Source: Acidobacteriota bacterium (GTDB lineage Bacteria > Acidobacteriota > Terriglobia > Bryobacterales > Bryobacteraceae). From it: a stretch of DNA of 11,320 nt. The translations under genes and the position numbers were made by a program. The stretch spans positions 1,919 through 13,238 of the forward strand of contig JAPKYY010000937.1 of assembly GCA_026394095.1 (NCBI GenBank), given 5' to 3'. Under the pieces are notes generated by a model. That model was given only the letters and a program-made list of their open reading frames with translations. It did no database searches and had not been told where the DNA came from. Shown here piece by piece: positions 1 to 5,844 of the stretch (its first letter is position 1; the number at the start of each line of letters is the position of its first letter).

Positions 1-516
1 GTGCTGTCAACGCGAGTGGATGCTCTTTCGGCGAAAGCGATTCAGGAAGTGCTGCCCGAAGCTGTTTATCATCCGCTGAGCCGCTTGTTGATTCTGAAGC
101 GCGAAGTGAAGATGTTGGGCAAGGGGAAGATTCTGGTGATGTGCGCCGGGACTGCTGATCTGCCTGTGGCGGAAGAGGCCCGGCTGGTGGCGGAATTGAT
201 GGGTAATGAAGTGGTGGCAGTTTCGGACGTGGGTGTGGCGGGAATCCACCGTCTGCTCGAGCAGCGTGAGAAGCTCTGGGCTGCGCGAGTGATTATTTGT
301 TGCGCGGGGATGGAAGCTGCCTTGCCGAGCGCCGTTGGTGGGCTGGTTGGTTGCCCCGTGATTGGAGTGCCGACCAGCGTTGGATACGGAGCGCACTTCA
401 ACGGGCTCGCTTCTTTGCTATCCATGTTGAACTCTTGCGCGTCTAATGTGACGACGGTAAATATTGATAACGGTTTTGGCGCGGCTTATGTGGCGACGCT
501 GATCAACCGGATTTAA
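1..516 (+). CDS. larB: LarB, nickel-pincer cofactor biosynthesis carboxylase/hydrolase (5' partial)
   Basis: The family carboxylates the pyridinium ring of nicotinic acid adenine dinucleotide and hydrolyses its phosphoanhydride. This is the first step toward the nickel-pincer nucleotide used by lactate racemase and related enzymes, and it occurs in the cytoplasm. The visible 171 residues are the AIR-carboxylase (PurE-like) half. Hallmarks are GTADLPVAEEA near residue 50, DVGVAGIHRLL near 76-86, GMEAALPSAVGGLV near 103-116, PTSVGYGAHFNG near 124-135 and VNIDNGFGA near 153-161. LarB proteins are usually about 250 residues, so roughly 75-80 N-terminal residues lie to the left of the window. The GTG at base 1 is therefore an internal valine, not a start. 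The TAA stop at 514-516 is 15 bases before the next gene on the same strand. No larC or larE is visible here. Identity is near certain; participation in a lar operon is not testable from this window. Confidence 0.93.
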   Translation: MLSTRVDALSAKAIQEVLPEAVYHPLSRLLILKREVKMLGKGKILVMCAGTADLPVAEEARLVAELMGNEVVAVSDVGVAGIHRLLEQREKLWAARVIICCAGMEAALPSAVGGLVGCPVIGVPTSVGYGAHFNGLASLLSMLNSCASNVTTVNIDNGFGAAYVATLINRI

Positions 517-531
517 GGGCTCTTCAGGTTC

Positions 532-1536
532 ATGATGCGATTCAGTCTTATTTTGATGGTTGTGACGGCCGGTTTGGCGCAGCAGGCAGCGAAGCCTCCT
601 GCGCTTGTACCAATTGAAAAACTCAACATTCCGAAGTCTGAGGAGAGTGCCAAGGATGCGGATCAGCCGCAGGCCGGGAGCCTGAACGGCAACGCTCTTT
701 TCGGCTTCAAAGATACTGAGGGTCGAATTGCTCCCGCGATTGCGGCTCTGGCCAGAAACCCGAAGGACCCGAATTTGTATCTTGCCGCCGCGCGTATGCA
801 GGATTCGTTGTTGCGGTTTAACGAATCTATCGGTATGTATACCGAGGCGATAGAGAAGTTTCCTGCGGACTACCGGTTCTTGCGCTATCGAGGCCACCGG
901 TATTTGTCGGTTCGCAAGTTTCGCGAAGGCGTGGCAGATCTGGAGAAGGCTGTGAAGATGGTGCCCAATTCCTTTGATGCTTCCTATTACCTTGGATTGG
1001 CGTATTACTTTAGTGGCGAGCATGCCAAGGCAGCGGCTGAGTTTGGCCGCTGTGAGGATCAGATCAAGAAACCGCTTGCGGTGAAGAAGGATCTGCTTGG
1101 CGGCCGGAGTTGCGAGGCGATGAAGGATGACGTGAACTCGATGGTTCCCTTGCAGTACTGGAGGTTTTTGGCGTTGCGCCGCAGTGGCGATATGGCTGGA
1201 GCCAAAAAGTATCTGGATGAAGAGGTAAGCGCCAAGCTCACCGTTACCAGTTCGGTTCCGTTTTATGATTCTTTGCTCTTCTTTAAGGGAGTGAAAGAAG
1301 TGAACGAGATGATGGTTGGTGCGAACGAGGGTACTCGTGACTTCCTGCTGCGATCGAGTGGTGTGGCTACGTATTTGTTCACTGAAGGCGAACGTGCGAA
1401 GGCGTGTGGGATTTGGGCACGGAATGCGATGGATCAGAATTGGGACCACCTGGGAGTTCTCAATTCCGAGAGCGAATACTGGCAGAACAGCCGGGCGGCG
1501 TGCTCGCTATATGGGGCTGCTCCCAAGCCGCAATAG
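532..1536 (+). CDS. Exported tetratricopeptide-repeat protein
   Basis: This is a 334-residue protein with a signal peptide at about residues 1-16 (hydrophobic core FSLILMVVTAGLA, likely cut before Gln17), so it is probably periplasmic. There is no lipobox cysteine. A low-complexity Pro/Lys/Glu linker (20-50) is followed by helical TPR-like repeats at about 80-112, 113-147 (RGHRYLSVRKFREGVADLEKA) and 148-180 (YYLGLAYYFSGEHAKAAAEFG). A looser C-terminal helical part has a final repeat-like segment near 275-300. TPRs are protein-interaction scaffolds, and no enzymatic motif is visible. ATG codons at 532 and 535 are both possible starts; the Shine-Dalgarno sequence is weak. It lies 15 bases after larB and 40 bases before another exported protein whose N-terminal half is also helical, so the two may be co-expressed. 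A specific function cannot be assigned. Confidence 0.85.
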   Translation: MMRFSLILMVVTAGLAQQAAKPPALVPIEKLNIPKSEESAKDADQPQAGSLNGNALFGFKDTEGRIAPAIAALARNPKDPNLYLAAARMQDSLLRFNESIGMYTEAIEKFPADYRFLRYRGHRYLSVRKFREGVADLEKAVKMVPNSFDASYYLGLAYYFSGEHAKAAAEFGRCEDQIKKPLAVKKDLLGGRSCEAMKDDVNSMVPLQYWRFLALRRSGDMAGAKKYLDEEVSAKLTVTSSVPFYDSLLFFKGVKEVNEMMVGANEGTRDFLLRSSGVATYLFTEGERAKACGIWARNAMDQNWDHLGVLNSESEYWQNSRAACSLYGAAPKPQ

Positions 1537-1553
1537 CTTTGATCGATCTTGGG

Positions 1554-1572
1554 TGCTAGTGTCGCTCTAGCA
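1554..1572 (+). promoter_or_regulatory. Small hairpin just upstream of the 1577 start codon
   Basis: TGCTAG (1554-1559) and CTAGCA (1567-1572) are perfect inverted repeats around a 7-base loop, ending 4 bases before the ATG at 1577. It sits where a Shine-Dalgarno sequence would be, and none is visible there. There is no following T-run, so it is not a classical terminator. It could modulate translation of the downstream gene. A 6-bp stem can arise by chance. Confidence 0.3.
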
Positions 1573-1576
1573 GTAG

Positions 1577-2539
1577 ATGAATCCTAGCTTTCTTTTCCTA
1601 TTCCTGTTTGTGCAGACCCCGGTTACCGAGCAAAGTGTGCTTGGAGGGGCTTGCCTTGCAGAAACGAAACAGAGTCTGGCTGAATTGCAAAGCTGGCAGG
1701 GTTGGGTAACGCAATATCGGGAAGATATGAAGGCCGGGCGGCGACCGGAAGCTCTTGAGCTTGCCAGGAAGCTCGTAAGAAGCCGGTGCTCGAATGAGCA
1801 TTGGCGCTTTCAGCTTGTGGAACTGCTTACGGAGATGAAGCGGCCCGAGGAAGCGATCGCGGTGATCGAGGGTTTCTATGATCGCGGCAGCAATGCCGTT
1901 GAGAGCCGGCTTGTAGGGCTGAAGCAACTCACCGATTCTCAGACATTCAAAAAATCGAAGTTCGCCGCAAAGATCGAAGCAGATCGTCAAGCAGCCTCAA
2001 AACGCAAATCTGAGGCGCAGCTGAAGATGGCTGCAATGGCTGGCCACGCAAAGCAATATGTTGCAAAGCGTGCGTGCCCGTTTGAGTGTTGTCGCTATGG
2101 GCAATGGGAAGCAACCGAGGGTATCGTGCTTTATGACCGGCCCGGGGGCAACGCAGAGATTGTCCGAGTCGCCAAGGGAGAAAAGGTTGTGGCGGTGACT
2201 GGGGAGGTACACCTGGAGCCGATCCCCGTGCTGGTGCGATTTACCAGTCCTTACGGCTTTAGCGCGCCGGTGGGTTCGATTGTATTTCTGCTGGACCGCA
2301 AGGGAGAAGGCCACGGAAATGTCTGGGTAAACGGGAAGATTGTGGATGCCGAACAGATGTGGGTGCAGAATGTGTGCCGGGTGGGTGGGACTGAGTGCTG
2401 GGGTGAATTTGTAGTTCCGGAAGACGAGAAGAAGATGCAGCAGGAATCGGAGTGGTGGGTTTCGATTCGCACTCGCAGCGGCAAAGTGGGATGGACGAAG
2501 GAAGCCAGAAAGTTTAGCGGCATCGACGGTTGCGGGTAG
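1577..2539 (+). CDS. Exported protein with CPFECC motif and SH3-like C-terminal region
   Basis: A 320-residue protein of unknown function. A very short hydrophobic leader (PSFLFLFLFV, residues 3-12) suggests export, though the positively charged n-region expected of a signal peptide is missing. Residues 30-135 are helical and repeat-like (RRPEALELARKLV at 55-67; a second such segment near 88-100). A Lys/Ala-rich stretch at 130-165 leads into the compact motif ACPFECCRYGQW (166-177). The remainder is beta-rich and resembles a bacterial SH3-like fold: GIVLYDRPGGNAEIVRVAKGE (182-202) is a typical opening strand-loop, and WWVSIRTRSGKVGWTKE (293-309) a typical closing one. Cysteines at 26, 71, 167, 171, 172, 267, 274 and 319 suggest disulfides or metal binding. 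The ATG at 1577 lacks a Shine-Dalgarno sequence. It may form an operon with the preceding TPR gene and the following aldolase (9-base gap). Confidence 0.78.
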   Translation: MNPSFLFLFLFVQTPVTEQSVLGGACLAETKQSLAELQSWQGWVTQYREDMKAGRRPEALELARKLVRSRCSNEHWRFQLVELLTEMKRPEEAIAVIEGFYDRGSNAVESRLVGLKQLTDSQTFKKSKFAAKIEADRQAASKRKSEAQLKMAAMAGHAKQYVAKRACPFECCRYGQWEATEGIVLYDRPGGNAEIVRVAKGEKVVAVTGEVHLEPIPVLVRFTSPYGFSAPVGSIVFLLDRKGEGHGNVWVNGKIVDAEQMWVQNVCRVGGTECWGEFVVPEDEKKMQQESEWWVSIRTRSGKVGWTKEARKFSGIDGCG

Positions 2540-2548
2540 GATACGGTA

Positions 2549-3475
2549 ATGAAGACTTCGAGTGTCAGCCTGGCAGATCGCCATGGCGTGATTGCTGTGC
2601 CGCCGCTTTGCCGCCGAATGGATGGGGCACTGGACTGGGATGAGAGCGCGAAGATTGTTGCGCATCTGAAGGCTGGCGGGGTGACTCGCCTGATGTACGG
2701 CGGCAACGCATTTTTGTACCACATCACTTTGGCTGAGTATGCAGAGTTGTTGAGTTGGTTGAGTGAGTTTGAGGATGAGCTGTGGTGCATTCCGAGTGCG
2801 GGTCCTTCGTTTGGGCGATTGATGGATCAGGCACCTTTGCTCAAGAAATACCGCTTCCCCTCTGTGATGGCTTTGCCGTGTGCCGACCCTCGGGATGCGC
2901 GGGGGCTGGAAGAAGGCTTGCGACGGTTCTCCGCTGCTGCAGAGATGCCGTTGATCGTCTATCTCAAAGAAGAACAGAATTTTGGCGGAGACTTGATGGC
3001 TGGTCTCGACGCTGTGGCGCGGCTGGTGAGTGATGGGGTTTGCGTGGGAATCAAGTATGCGGTTGTGAGAGCGGATCCATCGAAGGATGCCTACCTCGAG
3101 GAGTTGTTGAAGCGTGTCGACCGGAGCTTCGTGATCAGCGGGATTGGGGAGCGACCGGCGATTGTGCATCTGGAGCAGTTTCGTTTAGCTGGATTCACTT
3201 CGGGCTCCGTTTGTGTGGCACCTGCCAAGACACAGGCGATCTTTGAGTGTCTGGACCGGGGGGATTCTGCCGGAGCCGCGCCGCTGCGGGAATTGTTTTT
3301 GCCGCATGAGGATTTGCGTGATGCCTGGGGCCCGGCTCGAGTGTTGCATGCATCGATGGAGTTAGCCGGGGTTGCCGATTCAGGGGCAATCCCGCCATTT
3401 GTGAGTGCTTTGACAGTTGAACAGAAGTCGAGGTTAGCGCAAGTGGCCCAGGCTCTTCTGGCAAGTCAGGATTGA
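2549..3475 (+). CDS. DapA/N-acetylneuraminate-lyase superfamily class I aldolase, substrate unknown
   Basis: A 308-residue protein, the usual size for this (beta/alpha)8 Schiff-base aldolase/dehydratase superfamily. The Schiff-base lysine is likely Lys169 in CVGIKYAVV, equivalent to the VGIKEA motif of DapA. Tyr138 in PLIVYLK corresponds to the conserved tyrosine of the YNVP motif, although the following residues differ. The pyruvate-carboxylate loop, normally GTTGE, reads YGGNAFLYH here (50-58), so classical pyruvate binding is not conserved. This protein is therefore unlikely to be the housekeeping dihydrodipicolinate synthase. A role in sugar-acid or related keto-acid metabolism is possible but unproven. 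The start is the ATG at 2549 with AGGA seven bases upstream. The stop overlaps the convergent membrane-protein gene by 10 bases. Confidence 0.85.
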   Translation: MKTSSVSLADRHGVIAVPPLCRRMDGALDWDESAKIVAHLKAGGVTRLMYGGNAFLYHITLAEYAELLSWLSEFEDELWCIPSAGPSFGRLMDQAPLLKKYRFPSVMALPCADPRDARGLEEGLRRFSAAAEMPLIVYLKEEQNFGGDLMAGLDAVARLVSDGVCVGIKYAVVRADPSKDAYLEELLKRVDRSFVISGIGERPAIVHLEQFRLAGFTSGSVCVAPAKTQAIFECLDRGDSAGAAPLRELFLPHEDLRDAWGPARVLHASMELAGVADSGAIPPFVSALTVEQKSRLAQVAQALLASQD

Positions 3476-4068
3476 TATTCGCGCAAGAGAGTTTGGAGGT
3501 GCTGGAGTTCAGGCCGCTTGCGAGCAAAAAGATCGAAGAGGAACCAGCCGATTCCGCTGATGAGGATGACGGTCGCCATGGTGGCGGCAGAGGAAGCTTC
3601 GTGCGGGCGCATCTTACCTTCGGCCTGGAGTTGGCTAATGGCAATGGCAAGCAGCGGGATGAATGAAGCGAAGAGGCCCAGCAGGATTTGTGTCTCACGG
3701 TAGCGGCTGCGGGCCCGATCCAGTAAGGTTTCGAGGGTGACTCGAGTGGAGTGATGTGCCGCTGGAGGGACGGCTTGCATTCTTCTTTTGTAGTGAGCTG
3801 CCATGGCGATGGCGGCAATCCAGGTGGCTGCGAGCATCAGGTGGGCGTACCAGGCTTCGATGCCTTCTCCTTTTGCCCTAAGCAGTTGCCAGGCCGAGAA
3901 TCCAGTGGTTACCGCCGTCATGCCGATTACGTAAACACTCATGCCGCGAGCCACAGTGCGCTGACGATTGAGCGACTGAATTGCTCTATCGATGAAGATG
4001 CGCTTGCTGTCGGAGTTCGGGGTGTTTTCTGGTGAGTTCCAGAGAGTTTTCAGTGCAGCGAGATCCAG
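3466..4068 (-). CDS. Four-helix membrane protein partnered with ECF sigma factor (putative non-zinc anti-sigma)
   Basis: The first conventional start (GTG at 3954) would give 162 residues beginning MARGMSVYV. However, the frame stays open upstream and encodes a sensible cytoplasmic N-terminus (DLAALKTLWNSPENTPNSD then SKRIFIDRAIQSLNRQRT). This matches the general pattern of small membrane proteins that follow ECF sigma genes: an ALxxLW opening, then a basic helix, then the first membrane span. I place the start at CTG 4068-4066, with AAAGAGG six bases ahead, giving 200 residues. Membrane spans are at about 43-62, 72-92, 128-146 and 160-181. The loop between spans 2 and 3 and the C-terminal tail are charged. 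There is no HxxxCxxC zinc anti-sigma motif. It overlaps the end of the sigma reading frame by 83 bases, which suggests translational coupling. A regulatory role is inferred from position only. Confidence 0.72.
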   Translation of the reverse strand: MDLAALKTLWNSPENTPNSDSKRIFIDRAIQSLNRQRTVARGMSVYVIGMTAVTTGFSAWQLLRAKGEGIEAWYAHLMLAATWIAAIAMAAHYKRRMQAVPPAAHHSTRVTLETLLDRARSRYRETQILLGLFASFIPLLAIAISQLQAEGKMRPHEASSAATMATVILISGIGWFLFDLFARKRPELQHLQTLLREYQS

Positions 4069-4529
4069 GATTTGCCTCTTTCATTTGTTCCATCAGTTTG
4101 GTGCGGGCCCGCAGCAGCCGCACGCCCACCAGGCTTTCGGAGATGCCGTGAATCTCGGCCATCTCGCGGTAGCTGACCTCGTCGAGCGAGAGCAGTAGCA
4201 AGGATCGGTCGAGCGGTGGAAAGGTCTGGATCACTTCGTAGAGCTGATCCAGTTTGGGGTTAGTGCGGCTTGGAGTGGGTAGATCTACCGGCGGCATCGA
4301 TTGTTTTTGTTTGCGCCGCCAGGTCATGGCAGTGTTGTGAGAGACACGGTAAATGAAAGTGGTGGGTTGGGCTGCGCCCCGGAACGAACTTCCAGACGGC
4401 AAGCAGTACTTCCTGCATCAGATCATTTCTGTCGTCTCCTTGAGCGAAGGCGTTGACTGCATGATGCAGAATGGCCATGTGGGCGTTGGCCCACGATTCA
4501 AACACCGCGTTCTGTTCTTCTCTTGTCAC
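3986..4529 (-). pseudogene. ECF-type RNA polymerase sigma factor, frameshifted
   Basis: Two overlapping frames together make one sigma-70 family ECF factor. Frame A starts at GTG 4529, with an in-frame TAG two codons upstream. It encodes MTREEQNAVFESW, then the region 2 core DDRNDLMQEVLLAVWK at 32-47, and becomes nonsense after KFVP. Frame B supplies the continuation SFRGAAQPTTFIYRVSHN, the rest of region 2, a linker, and region 4 (LDRSLLLLSLDEVSYREMAEI, then GISESLVGVRLLRARTKL), ending at 3986. The break lies at 4380-4384. Family proteins read roughly VWKxxPSFRG at this point. The shift is consistent with an 8-base deletion between TTCCG repeats. As written the gene cannot make a complete sigma factor. 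A sequencing or assembly error is the main alternative. The tail past about 4068 overlaps the partner gene. Confidence 0.82.
4075..4081 (-). promoter_or_regulatory. Shine-Dalgarno sequence for the membrane protein's CTG start
   Basis: On the minus strand AAAGAGG is followed by six bases and then CTG (4068-4066). An in-frame TGA at 4083-4081 closes the frame immediately upstream, so any start must lie between it and the conserved ALKTLW segment. Only CTG, or less plausibly ATC, is available there. The ribosome site therefore decides the start. Confidence 0.5.
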
Positions 4530-4537
4530 TGTCTAAA

Positions 4538-4550
4538 CCGTTAGTAACGG
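4538..4550. promoter_or_regulatory. Perfect 13-bp palindrome upstream of the sigma start
   Basis: CCGTTA-G-TAACGG is a perfect inverted repeat centred on 4544, lying 9-21 bases upstream of the sigma factor GTG at 4529 in the 53-base gap after the flavin reductase gene. It could be an operator, or a small stem covering the translation start (five base pairs, three-base loop). No clear Shine-Dalgarno sequence accompanies this start. Confidence 0.35.
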
Positions 4551-4582
4551 CTCGACCCCGGATTCTTACACGAAGGCGTAAA

Positions 4583-5206
4583 TTAGAGTTTTGTGTTGCC
4601 GCCGGGACGGGTGAGGTCGAAGCGGTGCCGGGTATCGCAGTAGCTTGTGCCGCCCATGCGGCCCACCGCATTGAGCATGGCGGGGTCTACTTTGAAGTTG
4701 TCTACCAGGCCTTCCACAAAGTGGAAGCAGAGGACGTCGCCGAGAACGAGGATGCCGCTGGTGGGGCGGTCTCCGAGTGGGATGATCTGCCTTACTCGGC
4801 ATTCCATTTTGGCGAGCGCTTCTTTGACCATGGGCGCCTCGATCATCGTTGCGGGCTCTACGCTGACGCCTGCGAGGGCGAATTCGTCGACTTCCGGTGG
4901 AACGTCGGCAGCGGATTGATTCATCGCCTCGGCTAAATGTTCACTGACGATGTTGACCACGAAGACGCCGCTCGACTCGAGATTGCGGAAGGTGTCCTTT
5001 TTGTTGTCGCCTGCAGGCTTGCGCGAGGGGGCGAAGCAAACGACGGGCGGGTCGCCGGAGATGGCGTTGAAGAAACTGTATGGGGCGAGATTGTTGGTTC
5101 CGTCCTCGCCTACAGTTGAGACCCAGGCGATGGGTCTGGGCACGACCATGCCGATCATGAGCTTGTAGAGGTCTTTGGGGCTGGTGTCTTCCGATTTGAT
5201 GATCAT
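4583..5206 (-). CDS. Flavin reductase-like, FMN-binding split-barrel protein
   Basis: A 207-residue protein of the flavin reductase-like family. These proteins bind FMN in a split barrel, and many use NAD(P)H to supply reduced flavin to partner oxygenases. Family features are the opening PRPIAWVSTVGEDG (23-36), NLAPYSFFNAISGDPP (39-54), a phosphate-binding-type loop with KKDTFRN (69-75), FVVNIVSEHLAEAMN (82-96) and the C-terminal barrel part rich in short hydrophobic strands. Length is normal and no signal peptide is visible, so it is cytoplasmic. The start is the ATG at 5206; no obvious Shine-Dalgarno sequence precedes it. It is divergent from the ACP phosphodiesterase gene with fewer than 40 bases between them. 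Its substrate or partner cannot be told from the neighbours, and some members have lost reductase activity. Confidence 0.9.
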   Translation of the reverse strand: MIIKSEDTSPKDLYKLMIGMVVPRPIAWVSTVGEDGTNNLAPYSFFNAISGDPPVVCFAPSRKPAGDNKKDTFRNLESSGVFVVNIVSEHLAEAMNQSAADVPPEVDEFALAGVSVEPATMIEAPMVKEALAKMECRVRQIIPLGDRPTSGILVLGDVLCFHFVEGLVDNFKVDPAMLNAVGRMGGTSYCDTRHRFDLTRPGGNTKL

Positions 5207-5224
5207 CGTGGTGCAGTCTTCAGG

Positions 5225-5234
5225 CTAGCGCTAG
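5225..5234. promoter_or_regulatory. 10-bp palindrome in the divergent promoter gap
   Basis: CTAGCGCTAG is a perfect palindrome in the short gap between the divergent flavin reductase (start 5206) and ACP phosphodiesterase (start 5245) genes. It would be a natural position for a shared operator, but a palindrome of this length can occur by chance and no second copy was noticed. Confidence 0.25.
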
Positions 5235-5244
5235 ATTGGAAGGA

Positions 5245-5844
5245 GTGAATTATTTAGGGCATTTGCTGGTGCTGCCGGATGCGGGATTAATTACGCTTGG
5301 GAATCTGTTGGGGGATTTCTTCAAGGGGCGCGTGGACGGGATTGAGCCGGTTGAGTTGCGTCTCGGTGTGGCTTTGCATCGGGAGATCGACAGGTTCACA
5401 GACAGACATCCGGTGGTGATGCGTAGTATTGCGCGATTGGGTCCTGAGAGGCGGAGGCTGGGTGGAGTCCTGGTTGATGTTTTTTACGATCACTTCCTCG
5501 CGCAGGGTGTAGATGTGGAGCAGTTGCGGATTGGGCTGATCGATCATGTTGGCGGCCTGCCTGAGGAATTGCAGCCACTGCCGGGCCGAATGATCACAGG
5601 ACGCTGGCTGGGAAGCTATTCGACGGTGGAGGGGATCGGGATGGTGCTCGAACGGATGGAGGCCCGTCGCAAGCGGATCGTTGGTTTGGCAGGGGCAGAA
5701 GCAGAACTCCGCCAGCACTATGACGCGCTGGCGGAGGATGTAGCCGAGTTCTATCCAGAGGTGAAGCGATTTACCAAAGACGCGATTCTTCGTCTCCAAT
5801 CGGCATCCCGGGAGGAGCTTCGATCGGGCGGGGAAGCGGGATGA
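5245..5844 (+). CDS. acpH: Acyl-carrier-protein phosphodiesterase (AcpH/DUF479 family)
   Basis: AcpH removes the 4'-phosphopantetheine arm from acyl carrier protein in the cytoplasm, using Mn2+. I chose GTG 5245 because the N-terminus MNYLGHLLVL then aligns residue for residue with E. coli AcpH (MNFLAHLHLA), placing the metal-ligand aspartate at position 24 (GNLLGDF, 19-25) in both. An in-frame TTG at 5236 is the alternative start. GGAAGGA lies directly against the GTG, too close for normal spacing. Other family signatures are HREIDRFTDRHP near 51-62, the VDVFYDHFLAQ segment near 83-93, an RRKRI segment near 134-138, and the LRQHYDALAEDVAEFYPEV end segment. About 18 residues after FYPEVKRF extend past the usual family end and are antisense to the metalloprotease 3' end. 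Confidence 0.88.
   Translation: MNYLGHLLVLPDAGLITLGNLLGDFFKGRVDGIEPVELRLGVALHREIDRFTDRHPVVMRSIARLGPERRRLGGVLVDVFYDHFLAQGVDVEQLRIGLIDHVGGLPEELQPLPGRMITGRWLGSYSTVEGIGMVLERMEARRKRIVGLAGAEAELRQHYDALAEDVAEFYPEVKRFTKDAILRLQSASREELRSGGEAG

Noticed and set aside
418..1449. 343-codon minus-strand open frame
   Set aside because: Antisense to larB and the TPR gene; His/Arg-rich composition with no domain.
1554..1572. Inverted repeat as an intrinsic terminator
   Set aside because: The stem is short and no T-run follows; it abuts a start codon on the same strand.
1997..3169. 390-codon minus-strand open frame across two plus-strand genes
   Set aside because: Low-quality composition, spans two well-supported genes and their gap; a shadow frame.
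4260..4402. Programmed +1 ribosomal frameshift in the sigma gene
   Set aside because: There is no in-frame stop or classical slippery heptamer at the junction. A single +1 shift would still leave the protein about three residues short of the family pattern, so a deletion explains it better.
5236..5244. TTG 5236 as the acpH start
   Set aside because: GTG 5245 reproduces the family N-terminus exactly (MNYLGH, Asp24); the TTG adds three unaligned residues and has no Shine-Dalgarno sequence.
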